Assembly: GCA_958450365.1 (NCBI GenBank)
Contig: CAUEEP010000724.1
Location: 2,203,501-2,267,500, forward strand
Reading direction: 5' to 3'
DNA length: 64,000 nucleotides
Source of the DNA: Mesorhabditis belari
Taxonomy: Eukaryota > Nematoda > Chromadorea > Rhabditida > Rhabditidae
The position numbers and the translations under genes were made by a program. The notes below the pieces were generated by a model. The model was not told the origin of the DNA. It did not search any database and worked only from the letters and a program-made list of their open reading frames with translations. This document shows, in pieces, positions 11,769 to 24,129 of the stretch (the first letter of the stretch is position 1; each line of letters starts with the position of its first letter).

Positions 11769-13231
11769 AATTGCCAATGGCGAAGAGGTGGGGCCTTAAC
11801 AAATGCCCGATAATCCACCCTGTACAGTAAAAAAAGCCCGATAACCCACCCTGTATAGTAAAGAAGCTTTGGACTGTAGGAGTAAACCTGTCAATTCAAA
11901 TCAAGTGTGAAGTGAGAGACAAAAAAGAGGAGGCACACCCTGAAACGAGGCTTTTCCCCTCAATCGACCCGTCCTTGTCTACTCCATTTGGTTGGAAAGG
12001 TGAAACCGGACCATGAATCGAGAAGAGAAGGCTTCCCGAAATGGATGAAGAGTGGGAAAAGAATTCTCTCATCCTTGGCATGCCTCTCTTTTCCCCAAAA
12101 AGTAGGATGATCTCTCTTTTCTTTCAAATAACTGGTATTTTTGTAACAAGAAAAAAAAAGAGAATCCTTTTTGGGAAGTGTTTCAAATGTGGCTACGGAA
12201 AGGGTACGGAAAGAAAAGCGTGACTGTACTGCGTTAACTGTAAATGTCTATGCATTGCTCAAATCTCAATCCAATCCTTACATTTTTATGCAGTACGATG
12301 TACTTTATTGGGTGTACTATACAGCTTCGGTTTGATTTTCGGTTTGATTATCCAAGAAGCGTAAAATCAGACCAAAAATGTGCAAGGTGTTGGTGTATCG
12401 CGGATGAGCAAAACCCTAATTAATGACTAGAAATAGAATTGATGGCTATACACAATTGATGGCTATAATTCATAAGAGTTATAGCCATCAATTGATGACT
12501 ATAACTCTTATAGTTATACCCATCAACTGGCTTTGGCTTTGACTCAAAAAATGGGCAAAAGAATAAAGCGCTTATGAGGAGATTTTTCTCACAAAGAACA
12601 ACAATAAACACGCTTATCAGAGAGAGAAATTTCTAGATAACAGCCCACAAAGCTCTCTTTGACCAGTTGAAGATCGGAACTTAATAAAATGGGTTCAATT
12701 GAGTTCAAATCAATGGAAATCGAATGGGAATCGAATGAGAAACGAATAGGAACCAAATAGGAACTGAATATAAACCAAATATGAACCAAATAGGAACCAA
12801 ATGAGATCTTTATGGGAATCAAATAGAAACCAAATCGAAACCGAATAGGAATCAATGAAAGCTCTCAAACAATGGCTGCAAAGTAGACTGTTTGTAAACG
12901 CACCTTTTTAGCAAACTTGACTCCAGCTTTCTTGTGAAAGTCAATGCTTCAATCAATCACATCAATCTTGCACAATTCGGGCTTTGTGGGCAAACGCCTC
13001 AACCTGCTGAAAGCACCAATTTTCTTCCCCAAGTGTGCTCAAGACAGCTTTCTGCTTCAAAATATCTAGAGCGAAGTTGGAATCCTTATTTAAACCTCTA
13101 TCAAATCGTGTGCATCAAAAGGCCCATCTGTTGCCTGAGTTAATAACAACTTATCATAATACATGTCAAAGTAAGAATGTAAGTAAGTAAACCACAAAAT
13201 TTTAATAAACAATTGTAGTAGAGTCAAAGAA
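11769..13231. other. non-coding
   Basis: A 25-bp near-direct repeat of GCCCGATAA(T/C)CCACCCTGTA lies at 11802-11860 and an inverted repeat around TATAGCCATCAATTG at 12440-12500. Degenerate GGAACCAAATA words occur at 12700-12850 and a dispersed-family fragment near 12893-12935. No convincing gene. Confidence 0.4.
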
Positions 13232-13338
13232 TGGAAAAAGCTAGAAGCTAAAAGCTAAGAGCTAGAAGCTAAAAGCTAAAAGCTAAGAGCTAGAAGCTAG
13301 AAGCTAGAAGCTAGAAGCTAAAAGCTAAAAGCTAGACG
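13232..13338. repeat. 7-bp array (AGCTAGA/AGCTAAA)
   Basis: About fifteen heptamers. Confidence 0.8.
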
Positions 13339-13479
13339 TAAAGAGATCAGATTAAAAAAGCTCACGATTCAACGAACGATTAATCAATGAACGTTGAATG
13401 ACAAGGACGTGTCCCGCATACGTCTATGGAAGATTGGGATTGAGGGGGACACGTCAAAATCCTTTCGAGAGAGATACAG

Positions 13480-13582
13480 AAGGAAAATATGGAAAAGAAG
13501 GAAAAGAAGGAAAAGAAGGAAAATATGGAAAAGAAGGAAAAGAGGGAAAATATGGAAAAGAAGAAAAAGAAGGAAAAAAGGT
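13480..13582. repeat. 9-bp purine array (GGAAAAGAA)
   Basis: About eleven units with GGAAAATAT variants on a purine-only plus strand. Confidence 0.8.
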
Positions 13583-13785
13583 TTTCCTAGAGATGGCTAG
13601 GGTCTTTTCATAGAAATGAGCGTCCAGAGTGGTCCATATCTCCCGGAAATTAGCCGAAATTCGCTTGGCCAATGCTCCGTTCTCTCATTCCCTTTTCATG
13701 TATTCCACTGAATTTCCCCTCTCAATTCTTACCTCATAAAACCTCTCGTAAACTTTAAAATAGTCCTTTAGTTTCTGAAATCATT

Positions 13786-13915
13786 AGACTTTACTGTGTA
13801 CTATTTAGTCAATTTTAAATGACTATTTAGTCAAGTTCAACTGACTATTTAGCCAACTAGTCAACTAAATAGTCATTAGAAGTTGACTAAATAGTACACA
13901 GTAAAGTCTAATGAT
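13786..13915. repeat. palindrome/hairpin
   Basis: The arm AATCATTAGACTTTACTGTG is mirrored in inverse at the other end, with TGACTATTTAGTCAA units in the loop region. Potential stem is about 40 bp. Confidence 0.75.
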
Positions 13916-15008
13916 TCCCTACTAAAGTAGGGAAAAGCAATCTGGTACCTAGACAAAATTCAAACTTCTATTTTTGGAGTTTCTCGGCACGCTGATCGAC
14001 TATGCGGCTAATTAATCGCAAATGAAAAGTTTTCTACACTGACATTTCGCATATATTATATAATAAGTATATTAATTAGGCTACAATAAAGCTGTGAATC
14101 ATTTACAATCAAGATCAAACATCTCTGAAAGAATTTTCTTCTAGACAGAGTTCCTGAAACTTCTCAAAAAAACTAAATGATTGTTTTAAAAGTCTTTTAA
14201 TTAGCCAGCTACGATCTTAGCCCTGAATCTTAGCCGATCTTCTTTTCATAAAGTCTTTCAGAAACATTTTTAAGAGTCAAGTTAGATAATTTAAGAAGGT
14301 TTTTTCATATAATTCAAACCAAAACATTCAATCTATTGATGGTGATCAGAAGTTTGAAGTTTGAATCACTCAAAAAATAGCCTTATTTTCATTTTAAAAC
14401 AATCAATAAAAGTCTAGTGTAGAAAAAGAGTCTAATTTTCTCAAAAAAAGCAAAAGAGTATAAAGATTCGTTTCGATTGCGGTAAGTTACGCTCAAAAAA
14501 CCGATGTGCTGGTCATTATGCGTCACCCTGTAGAATAAATCTAGTCTTAAAACGTAAATCAAATGAAATAATGAAGGAATAATAAAATAAGAATGAAATA
14601 AGGATGAAATAAGAATGAAATAGTTGCACAATGAAACAATAATTGTTTAAAATTGAGGATTTCAACTCAAAATGTAACCCATCGAAACCACGAGCCTCTA
14701 AACAAATTAACTCGAGCCCATGTGTTCCTCTGCCACAAAGCCAAACACAAAGCCATTCATCAAAATGTTTTTCTTTCTTTCTTTTCTTTCTCATACAGAG
14801 TCAACATTTCTCTCTCTTTTTCTTCATTTTAAGTCAACTAACAAAGGAAGGTAATGAAAAATCAGCTTTTAGGGAAATTTTCTAAAGGAAATTTCTTCTA
14901 GAATGAGTAACCTAATGGGAATCGAATGGGAATCGAATGAGAACCTAATCGGAATCGAATGGAAACCTAATCGGCTCAACCCGATCCTACCCGAAAAATT
15001 TGGAGACA
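13916..15008. other. AT-rich non-coding
   Basis: Degenerate GAATAAGAATGAAATAA repeats lie at 14570-14635 and GGAATCGAATG repeats at 14905-14975. No gene was found. Confidence 0.4.
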
Positions 15009-15413
15009 AGATTTTCTTCTACTTCTAACAAGGAAACCCCCACCAGAACCCCAACATTGTTTCACTGGAAACAGAGTGTTTCTGAAGCAGAATCTCATGG
15101 TGCTTCCGAAACTGTAAGCAAAAATTTCTAAAGCAAAAGTTCCCGCCCCGACCCGATTCGAAACCAATGTCTAGTTAGAAGGGCTGCGTAAAAAAGGAGC
15201 TTATTGCGCGCCGATTGGCTTGGCACGAAAATGGCAGGAAAAGAAAAAGTTGAATATCTTTTTTTGCTTAAAGCTTTAGAACTTGCTTGCTTGCTTAAAA
15301 CTTTTGCTTACAGTTTAGGAATCACCATAAAATTGTGCATGAGAAACACTGTTTCCAGTGAAACAATGTTGGGGTTCTGGTGGGGGTTTCCTTGTTATAA
15401 GTAGAAGAAAATC
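15009..15413. mobile_element. foldback element with ~110-bp inverted arms
   Basis: Outer arms GATTTTCTTCTACTTNTAACAAGG and CCCCCACCAGAACCCCAAC are repeated in inverse at 15361-15413. The inner parts share AAACAGNGTTTCT and CTGTAAGCAAAA. No ORF is inside. Confidence 0.75.
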
Positions 15414-16317
15414 ATAAAAAAGAAAGTCTCAAAATAAGAAGTAAAAAGCTCGTCTCCAAATGCTGATCATATCGAAGCTTTACTTTACAATAAAACTCTA
15501 TTAAAACTTGCTAAAGCTTAAATAAAAGGACGTCTAAATCTCGAAAAATCTGCAGCTTATATAGTTCGAATTATTTGCGTGAAATAAAGAAAAGTTTACG
15601 ATTCGACAATCTCTTTTTGCGATCAATTGAAAAGATAAACAATGCTTTTCTATTTTCGGAATGATTCATTTAAAAACATCGAAAATTTTCGGAAATTTAT
15701 TACAAATCTTTGAAATCAAATTCAAATCAAAGTCAATTTTGAGGGAAAATCATTATTTTTACGGTTAAAACGTATTGTAAATCTACAAAATTACATCTAA
15801 AACTAAAAAATAATAAACAAAGTTGACTTTGGAATGAAAAAGAAAGAAAATCATTACTTTAAAAGAAAGAAAAATTGGTTTTAAGGATAAATTTCTACAA
15901 AGAATTGTGCAAAATGGGGATATGAGCCTTTGCAACTTTCAAATTGCAACAATTCCTTTAAAATCCTTTCTATTCAAACGTCAGAATCAGAGGGTAACAG
16001 TTATGTTAAGCTTTTTTAACAAAAAGAAAACTCAAAATAAACCTGAGGCTTGTCACGTTTTTGATTCGTCCTTTCCTCTCCGCTCCACTCCCAACGATTC
16101 TCCAATTCGTTTTTTCGAGCAATAGTTTCACGTGATCTGGAATTTAAGAAATAATCCCGAATTGGTAAATTGTAAATGTCAAATAAAAATTGAAAAGGTA
16201 AAAAGGGAAATTGAGATTAGAAAGTTGAAATGAAAAGAAGTTAAAAAGTTACGATGAAAAGACAGGGATTTGAGTGTAATTAAAAGTAAGGGAAATTTTC
16301 TAGAGGCAAAAGCGCTA
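15414..16317. other. AT-rich non-coding
   Basis: No repeats longer than about 20 bp and no exon signature were seen. Confidence 0.35.
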
Positions 16318-16575
16318 AATTATTTGCGCTGTTTATCATTTGCGCTGTTTATTATTTGGGCTGTTTATCATTTGCGCTGTTTATCATTCGCGTTGTTTAT
16401 TATTTGCGCTGTTTATTATTTGCGCTGTTTATTATTTGCGCTGTTTATTATTTGCACCGCTTATCATTTGCGTCGCTTATCATTTGCGCTGCTTAACATT
16501 GGGCCGCTTAACATTTGCCTCGCCTAACATTTGCGCCGCTTATAATTTGCGCCCTTATCATTTGCGCCAAATCTT
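16318..16575. repeat. 15-bp minisatellite (TATTTGCGCTGTTTA)
   Basis: About seventeen copies, homogeneous at the left and diverged to the right (GCCGCTTAACATTTG). Since 15 is a multiple of three, several frames stay open and give apparent hydrophobic peptides. Confidence 0.9.
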
Positions 16576-17099
16576 TTTTTCCGCCGACTATTATTTGCAC
16601 CAAATTTACGCTTTTCAACACACTTTTCTACCTTTCTACCATTTCTGATTGTTTATTTTTATTTTTTTTACTACTTTTTCTTGTTGATGCTACTTTAACG
16701 CCTTTGCCGAATCTGAAAATGGCATAAAATCAATCTAGAAAGTAAAAAGCCAAATCGGTGACGTAAAAATGATTGTTTTTTAGGTCTCTATAAGGATTTC
16801 AACGTGTTTTCTAATTGAAAACAGTGTTAGGGAAAATTGTGAAGAAGAAAACTGAAAAAAGTTGATTAGAAGTTGGGGGGGGGGAGGGGGAAGGGAAAAG
16901 TTACAATGATTTTCAGTAAATTTGGCGCAAATGATATATGGCGTAAAATATTTTGTCGCAAGTGAAATTGGGGGTAAAGGATTTTGACGTAACGAATTTT
17001 AGCACAAAAAACGCACTTTTGCTAGCATTTCAACAATAAAAGTGATTTCCCCGGAAAGACCCATCAAGTGGTCATAAATTGACCGGGACATTTAAGATG
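16576..17099. other. non-coding
   Basis: A G-run (GGGGGGGGGAGGGGG) lies at 16876-16891. No gene. Confidence 0.4.
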
Positions 17100-17222
17100 G
17101 GAAATGGAAAAGAAAGAAAGGAAGGAAGGAAGGAAGGAAAGAAAGGAAGAAAGAAAGAAAGAAAGAAAGAAGGAAAGAAAGAAAGAAAGAAAGCAAAGAA
17201 AGCAAAGAAAGAAAAAGAAGAA
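17100..17222. repeat. GAAA/GGAA purine microsatellite
   Basis: Nearly pure purine plus strand for about 120 bp. Confidence 0.85.
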
Positions 17223-17589
17223 GAATATCAAGGCAAAACAGTTGTTAGGGAATCTCTCTTCTCTTTTTCTTACATCAGCCACTGGACATGTTCTTCGTGA
17301 TCTACTAATTTATAAACATATCCTTTCTAGCGCAATAAATTCCTCATTTTCCTGCAATATCAAAGCATTTCTGTAAGAATTGAGAAATTCAGTGCATTAG
17401 AAAGGATTCGTTTACAGATTCGAGCACAAAGTGTACAAGAGTCATTACGTCATTACCAAATGATTATTTTGAATCATTACGAAATGATTAATTCATCAAT
17501 TTCTAGTAAAATCTAATAACAAAAAGGGGAAATGATGAAGAAATTGTTTTGATGATTCATAAAGAGTTTCTTTTTCATATACAGACAGC

Positions 17590-18190
17590 TCTTTGAGAGC
17601 TTTCTGAGAGCAAAAAGAGGATCCAACGAATGACGTCATGTTATTTTTAAGTGATTTCTGGGAATTTGAAAAATAACAGCGTTTCTGCTTATTTTAAATA
17701 AGTAGACAGACTTTAACGATCCGATAACGGCTTTACTTTAACGACTTTAACGAGTTTATCCAGACATTGTATTATTAATTTCCATATAGATTTATAGGAA
17801 CTTATATAGAGATTCATATAGAGAGAGATTTATATTTATATTTTTAGATTTATATAGAGAGAGGTTTGTAGATTCATATAGAGAGAGATTTATAGATTTA
17901 TATAGAGAACGCTTCGAGCTTTCGAATCATTTTAACGACGTATTGGAACTATATTGGAACCGTATTGGATGAAAATATGAACCGTATTGGATCAAAATAG
18001 GAACTGTATTGGAACCGTATTGGAATCGTAAATCGAACAAAAATAGAAACCGTATTGGATCAAAATAGGAACTGTATTGGGTCAAAATAGGAATGGATCA
18101 AAATCTGAACCGTATTGGAATCGTATTGGATCAAAATAGGAACCATATTGGAACCATATTGGAATCGTAAATCGAACCAAAATCTGAACC
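17590..18190. repeat. degenerate repeats and half-copy of the following palindrome
   Basis: 17596-17700 matches one arm of the 18188-18460 palindrome (AGGATCCAACGAATGACG). It is followed by TATAGAGAGAGATTTATA units (17775-17915) and ~20-bp units with GGATCAAAATAGGAAC and CCGTATTGG (17940-18190). Confidence 0.65.
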
Positions 18191-18460
18191 GGATTGGAAA
18201 CGCTCTGAGAGAAAAAAGAGGATCCAATGAATGACGGACGTCATGTTATTTTTTAAGTGATTTCTGGGAATTTGAAAAATAACAGATTTTCTCCTTATTT
18301 TCAATGAGTTGTCTACTTGAAGTTGAAGTTGTCTACTCATTGAAAATAAGGAGAAAATCTGTTATTTTTCAAATTCCAAGAAATCACTTAAAAATAACAT
18401 GACGTCATTCGTCGGATCCTCTTTTTTTTCTCTCAGAACCGTTCCAATCCGGACTCTAAC
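18188..18460. mobile_element. long perfect-type palindrome (foldback)
   Basis: Arms of about 115 bp (CTCTGAGAGAAAAAAGAGGA ... AATAAGGAGAAAATCTGTTA, inverse) enclose a ~25-bp centre (TTGTCTACTTGAAG). Another partial arm lies at 17596-17700, so it is a repeat family. Confidence 0.8.
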
Positions 18461-18844
18461 GATTCATAAGTTTTACAAGGCTTTACTTTAACGATTCATA
18501 AGTTTATCCAGACATTGTATTATTAATTTTCATATAGATTTATAGAAACTTATATAAAGATTCATATAGAGAGAGATTTTTAGATTTTTATAGAGCTTTC
18601 GAATGCTTTTAACTAGACAAAAAGGCAGGCAAGGAATTTTTCAGGTAACAAGGCAAGGAATAGGGAAAATCTCGATTCATCACCGATTCATGAAAGCCGA
18701 CTACCGTATTTTGACGAAAATTCGTCTCACCTAATCGAAAATTTATCCACTTTTTAACCTACTCAAAAAAGTTAGAGATTTTCATCTATTTAGGGTTACT
18801 GTAAAGTTTAGGAAGTAAAATTTACAACAAAACACAAGAAAATT

Positions 18845-18965
18845 AAGTAAGTAAGTCAGGAAGTAAGCAAGGAAGTAAGTAAGGAAGTAAGTAAGAAAGA
18901 GAGTAAGTAACTAAGAAAGAAAGTAAGTAACTAGGTAAGTAAGTAAGTAAGTAAGTAAAGGAAGT
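18845..18965. repeat. AAGT microsatellite
   Basis: (GTAA)n with GGAAGTAAGTAAG variants. Confidence 0.85.
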
Positions 18966-18969
18966 AAGT

Positions 18970-19240
18970 AAGTACAAAGTACAACGTTCAAAGTACAACG
19001 TTCAACGTTCAAAGTACAACGTTCAAAGTACAACGTACAACGTACAGAGTAAAAAGTACAACGTACAACGTACAAAATAGAAAGTGCAACGTACGACGTA
19101 CAACGTACAACGTACAAAAGACGAAGTACAAAGTAGAAAGTGCAACGTACAAAGTACAACGTACAACGTACAACGTACAACGTACAACGTACAACGTACA
19201 ACGTACAACGTACAACGTACAACGTACAACGTACAAAGTG
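18970..19240. repeat. 7-bp array (ACGTACA)
   Basis: About 38 heptamers. It is homogeneous at 19145-19235 and diverged at the left (ACGTTCA, AAGTACA). Confidence 0.9.
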
Positions 19241-19796
19241 CTTAACGCTAACTAATGTCTAATAGAATTGTAAGTGTCTTTAAAATGTAAATTTCTTTAA
19301 AAATGTAAATTTCTTTAGGATGTAAATGTCTTTAAAATACTTAATTTTAAATTTAATTCCCTAAAATAGGAAAACTTTTTATTTCCCAATCCCCTAAAGT
19401 CAACAAAAGCCACATTTCGGATATTAAAGCGTTAAACATTCAAAGGAAAAACTCAAAGGGGATTTGCTTAGCGATGTTTGCGATCCGATGAGTCCTGTAC
19501 ATACAGAAATGGAACGACAGAAAAAGAAAAGTGTGCATTTCATCTCATGAATCTCATGAATCTCTTTTCGCCCCTCCCAACAAACAAAATCCTCTTTGTC
19601 GATTTGCCGGCCGTAAACGCTTTCCAACACTTTTTCTCTTTGTCAATCAAATCAGAAATTATTGTTTAGCTTGGGATTGCTTGAAAAAGAAACTTCTAAA
19701 TTCTAAATTCTATAAGCTGAAGTGGAAACGAGATTATTGCGCATTTGATATAGCATTTGAATATCAAATGCTCCTTATTAAATGCATCAAATGCTT
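19241..19796. other. non-coding
   Basis: Short TGTAAATTTCTTTAA duplications at 19275-19330, otherwise no feature. Confidence 0.4.
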
Positions 19797-19993
19797 TTGC
19801 CCCTTTGCCATTGGCAATATAACTTTGAGCCCTAATATCTCGGTGTTGAGCTGTTCAATTTAAACACTTTTGGTATCATTAGATTCACCAAGTCTTTCTC
19901 TATCGATTGATATAAAAACTATTTCAATCGACCAACCCAAAGCCAAGATATTTAAGCTCAAAGTTAGATTGCCAATGGCAAAGGGGCGGACCA
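19797..19993. mobile_element. palindromic MITE-like element, family A copy 2
   Basis: Inverted arms with CCTTTGCCATTGGCAAT and TAACTTTGAGC/GCTCAAAGTTA. The inner sequence (CAAGTCTTTCTCTATCGATT) matches the core of 11480-11768 in inverse. The GC-rich ends of copy 1 are missing or diverged. Confidence 0.65.
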
Positions 19994-20426
19994 CGTATCA
20001 AATGTCCTACAATCAAACAAGAATGCTCGATTTCGATAAGAATATGGATTAGGATCAGGAATGTTTCAAAGGTACAGTTTAAAGGACACGGTACAGTTTA
20101 AGAATTGCTGTAGTGATTACTGTTTGGATTGCTGAATTGCTGAGTTGCTATAGTGGTTACTGTATGGTTGCTATATGTTCTTGAACCCGACTTTTAACCT
20201 GTTTAAGGCCAAAAAGGCCTTTTAACCTAGGCCAAAACTGTTCTGGTCAAATCCTGTTAAAGTCAGGCCGATGTTCAGGCTTTAGAGGTTGATGCCAGTC
20301 AGGAAGGTGATGACTTTTGGTGAGCCCATGAATGACCAAACTTGCAGTAAAGCTAGAGCAGCTAAGGTCAGTAGTGAATCTGGCTTTTGCCCCAACTTTG
20401 GACTCACCAGGCCTGGCTCGGAATGC

Positions 20427-20522
20427 TTAGGCTTAGGCTTAGGCTTAGGCTTATGCTTAGGCTCAGGCTTAGGCTTAGGCTTAGGCTTATGCTTAGGCTC
20501 AGGCTCAGGCTCAGGCTTAGGC
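20427..20522 (+). repeat. interstitial telomeric repeat, 16 TTAGGC-type hexamers
   Basis: Exactly 96 bp in hexamer register: ten TTAGGC, four TCAGGC and two TTATGC units. TTAGGC is the telomere repeat of C. elegans and most nematodes. A further short block reads as TTAGGC on the minus strand at 33133-33156 (inside the isomerase intron 10). Confidence 0.85.
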
Positions 20523-21067
20523 TATTGAGGCTTAGACTATTGAGGAAACTGTAAAGACAGTCTTTAGTCTTTCCATAGAAATCTAAAGCTTTTATTTTGA
20601 TTTTTCTTTTCAATTTACTGTAAACTTAAATTGCAGAAAGAATAAAAGAAAAGAAAGATTTTTAAGGGATTTTGTGAACGATTTTCGAAATCGACTTAAC
20701 ATTTGCGGGTTTTTCTTTAAAAAAGAAATTGTTTTCTTTTCTTAAGAAAAGAAATCGTTTTCTTTTCTTAAGAAAGGAGAAACGATTTACGCATTTTGAA
20801 TGCAAAAGTCTGACAAAAAAAAGGAAGAGAGGAAAGGTGAAAAGCGAAAAAAAGGTTACATCAGCGACAATTCTGGTCAAAAAAAAGCATAAATGAACAA
20901 TGTTATTGAGTAAAATCTTGCTTGTAATTAAAAGGATTTGTTTTCTTTAGTTATTTGGGAGAAATTAATGCTAATTTGTGGTTTTAATAACTGAAAAAAG
21001 TAAATCATATCTTATTCAGTAAAGAAAAGGATTCAGCGACAAGAAAATACTTGTTCAATACCAAATT
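20523..21067. other. AT-rich non-coding
   Basis: A TTTTCTTTTCTTAAGAAA duplicated hairpin motif lies at 20725-20785. No gene. Confidence 0.4.
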
Positions 21068-21312
21068 ACAAAAAGCTTTCTGCTAAAAAGCTTTATAAAG
21101 CTTTCTAGTACAAAGATTTAGAAAGCTTTCTGTTATAAAGCTTTAGAAACCTTTCTAGTACAAAGCTACAGAAACCTTTCTAGTACAAAGATTTAGAAAG
21201 CTTTCTGTTACAAAGCTTCAGGAAGCTTTCTGTTACAAAGCTTTAGAAACCTTTCTAGTACAAAGCTACAGAAACCTTTCTAGTACAAAGATTTAGAAAG
21301 CTTTCTGAAAGC
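21068..21312. repeat. 25-bp array rich in AAAGCTTT
   Basis: About nine to ten units of CTTTCTAGTACAAAG plus variants. Confidence 0.8.
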
Positions 21313-22021
21313 TTTTTGGAAACTAATTTTCTGTTCACTGTATATTCAAAACATTCATCTTTCTGATTATCACCTATTCAGATCGATAGATCATTCCCTA
21401 ATCATGCAAAAGTCTATCAAAATCGGCTCTAATTTGAGTAGGTTATTTCATTCTTGGCAGATATAAAGATGCTGCAATCAAGATTAATTTAAGAAAAGTC
21501 GAAAAACATTGTACCCAACATTGTACCCAAAAATGATACATCTAACTTGTACTTAAGTATCTTTACCCTAAAGCTTTGAAATGAGTTTAGCTTGTGAGTT
21601 TAGCTTGTGAAATAAGGAAAAAGCGATCTGCAACACTAGCTTAACTCATGCTAAAGTTTGAGTAAAGTTTTCGACTCAATGTCTTCCAATTCACCTATCA
21701 GATGAAATAGGAAAGGAGAAGGGGTAAAAGCCTTAGTAAAGGCCCTTACCCATTCTATTTCCCCAAGCGGAAGCTCTCAATCGATATCTCCCATCTATTC
21801 ATCCAGTCTATCTAAGGAAGAGAGAGCTTTTCTTGAAGAGAGAGCCTTTTTCGAGAGCTTGTCTTTTTCTTGTCTTTTTTTGTTTCTTTGTATAAACTTC
21901 AAGGAACTAGACAAACTAGACAAGGAAATCGCGTTTTTTAAAAGATCAGAGAGTTCAGAGAGATCAGAGAGAGAAGAAAATTTAAGTTAAGTATCATAAA
22001 AAATGCCTGTGACTTTAGTAG
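21313..22021. other. non-coding
   Basis: No exon signature. Only small duplications (AGCTTGTGA, GAGAGAGC) were seen. Confidence 0.35.
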
Positions 22022-22411
22022 TGAATCTAGAGAGTCTATTGAGTCTAGAGTTGAATCTATTGAGTCTAGAGTTGAATCTATTGAGTCTAGAGTTGAATCT
22101 ATTGAGTCTAGAGTTGAATCTATTGAGTCTAGAGTTGAATATATTGAGTCTAGAGTTGAATATATTGAGTCTAGAGTTGAATCTATTGAGTCTAGAGTTG
22201 AATATATTGAGTCTAGAGTTGAATCTATTGAGTCTAGAGTTGAATCTATTGAGTCTAGAGTTGAATCTATTGAGTCTAGAGTTGAATATATTGAGTCTAG
22301 AGTTGAATATATTGAGTCTAGAGTTGAATCTATTGAGTCTAGAGTTGAATCTATTGAGTCTAGAGTTGAATCTATTGAGTCTAGAGTTGAATCTATTGAG
22401 TCTAGAGTTGA
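22022..22411. repeat. 21-bp minisatellite, about 18 copies
   Basis: The unit contains TTGAGTCTAGAGTTGAATC, with a T/A alternation at one position (ATCTATT versus ATATATT). A period divisible by three keeps long frames open on both strands. It is not coding. Confidence 0.9.
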
Positions 22412-22518
22412 ACACGTTATGTAAAACATTTATAGCTATGTTAAAACATGTAATAAAGCTATGGAAAACATAAAATAAAGAAATGAATGCAAAGAAATGA
22501 ATGAAAAATGAATGAATT

Positions 22519-22578
22519 TGAGTTCTCGACCTTCTGCTTACCAGGCAGATGCTCTACCACTAAGCTATCGGCGTCTTC
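22519..22578 (-). tRNA. truncated tRNA-Thr(GGT)-like sequence
   Basis: The minus strand carries a perfect A box (TAGCTTAGTGG), a D arm and a perfect 5-bp anticodon stem TCTGC/GCAGA with loop CTGGTAA (GGT at 22542-22540). The T arm is lost: GGTCGAGAACTC replaces the B box. This is a pseudogene or a tRNA-derived fragment. Confidence 0.4.
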
Positions 22579-22589
22579 TTTCCAAGAAG

Positions 22590-22650
22590 AAAGAAAGGAA
22601 GACAAGGAAGAAGAAAGAAAGACAAGGAAGAAGAAAGAAAGAAAGAAAGA
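22590..22650. repeat. purine microsatellite (GAAGAAAGAAAGACAAG)
   Basis: Short purine-rich tandem tract. Confidence 0.7.
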
Positions 22651-22814
22651 GAAGGAGAACATTTGCAAAACACTAAAATTAGCATATAATTTTCTATTTA
22701 TATGAAAAATTACCCTCCAAAAGTCAGAAAAACGACAAACACATTTCAAAATTGCAAATTAAGAAGACTTGATAGAATTTGCATAAATTTGTATCACAAT
22801 AGAGTCAAAGATTA

Positions 22815-23270
22815 GGGGGTGGGACAAATGCTACCTTTTTTTTGCGCACCTGGACATTTGCGCACCTTTTTTTCTGGAAAAGGCCTTAGGAGGTCTAGTC
22901 GTAGGTCGTAGAGCTTCAAAAATGTTTTCATAGAAGGGAATCGTATGCGTAGATTCCGAATTTCGACAAATCAAAGCAAATCAGACCTCGCTGACACGTC
23001 AAATTTGGGGTAAAAGGCAAAAAACTGCGGAAAAGCGTTAAGTTGCGTAGTTTTTGCCTTTTAGCCCAAATTTGACGTGTCAGCGAGGTCTGATTTGTCG
23101 AAATTCGGAATCTACGCATACGATTCCCTTATATGGAAATATTTTCGAAGCTCTACGACCTTTTTGAAGCTCTACGACCTACGACTAGACCTCCTAAGGC
23201 CTTTTCCAGCAAAAAAGGTGCGCAAATGTCCAGGTGCGCAAAAAAAAGATAGCATTTGTTACATTACCCC
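22815..23270. mobile_element. foldback MITE, family B copy 1
   Basis: Near-complete inverted repeat with arms of about 190 bp. It starts GGGGGTGGGACAAATGC, continues through GCGCACC, AAAAGGCCTTAGGAGG and CGTATGCGTAGATTCCG, and has a shared centre CTGCGGAAAAGCGTTAAG. Flanks are AAAGATTA (22807-22814) and AAAGATTC (23271-23278), an 8-bp target duplication with one change. Confidence 0.8.
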
Positions 23271-24064
23271 AAAGATTCCAAAAACTGGTCAAGAAAGGTT
23301 CAAGAAAGGTTCAAGAAAAGTTCAAGAAAAGTTAAATAAGAAATTAGTTGCTTTTTAGAAATAGATTTCTGCTTTGATCTTTATTTTAATCTTTATTTTG
23401 ATCTTTATTTTTATCTCTCTTTTGATCTCTCTTTTTAAAATTTACAAAAACATGGATACTTCCTTTGAACATTTGAACAATGACATTTAAATCTGTTATT
23501 TTGAATTTAAATTTCAAATAAAACTATGAGAAATCGTCAAATATGTGAACGGATTAGAAGAATCGAAGGATTAGCCTCTTGTAAGTCAAAGATTCTTCTT
23601 TATTTTTAAAAAAAAACTCATTTAAATCTCGACAAAAAGCTAATAATCTAGTTAAAAAATCAGAAAAATTAGCTTTAGCAAGAAAATTAGCAAGAAAATC
23701 ATCAAATTCAACAATTTACATTTCAAAATTTCCCAATCAACAACGCTAGCTTTAAAATTTCAGAAAATTAGGTGACAGGAGACAAAGAAAATTAGGTGAC
23801 AATGAAAGTTCTAAACAAAGAAAAGACTTTACAGAAGAAAGAAAGAACAAAAATTTAAGGTCTAAAGAAAAATCTCTCTCTCTTTAGGTGCGGACCCCAA
23901 ATCGATAAGGGTCGACCTCAGCAAGGCTCCACGAAAAAGGGGGAAGAGGGAGAGGTGTGAGGGACAAGGAAATGAGGAGGAAAAGAAAGAAATTAAGAAA
24001 GAGGGAATGGCTGGGGAAAGGGACTCATTTCGGGTAAACAAAGAGAGATTTGGATGTGGATGGA
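23271..24064. other. AT-rich non-coding
   Basis: GAAAGGTTCAA repeats lie at 23290-23330 and TTGATCTTTATTT repeats at 23370-23435. No gene. Confidence 0.45.
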
Positions 24065-24094
24065 AGAAGTGGAAAAAGAGAAGAGGAAGAAGAG

Positions 24095-24129
<35 letters not shown>

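Noticed and set aside
11896..12223. Possible exons on either strand
   Set aside because: No acceptor/donor pair with consistent phase and no recognisable domain.
16270..16727. Leu/Cys-rich membrane-like peptide
   Set aside because: Product of the 15-bp TTTGCGCTGTTTATTA array; no gene structure.
22928..23119. MRRFRISTNQTSLT frame, repeated at 25490-25975
   Set aside because: The frame lies in the arms of foldback family B. Its duplication reflects the transposon, not a conserved protein.
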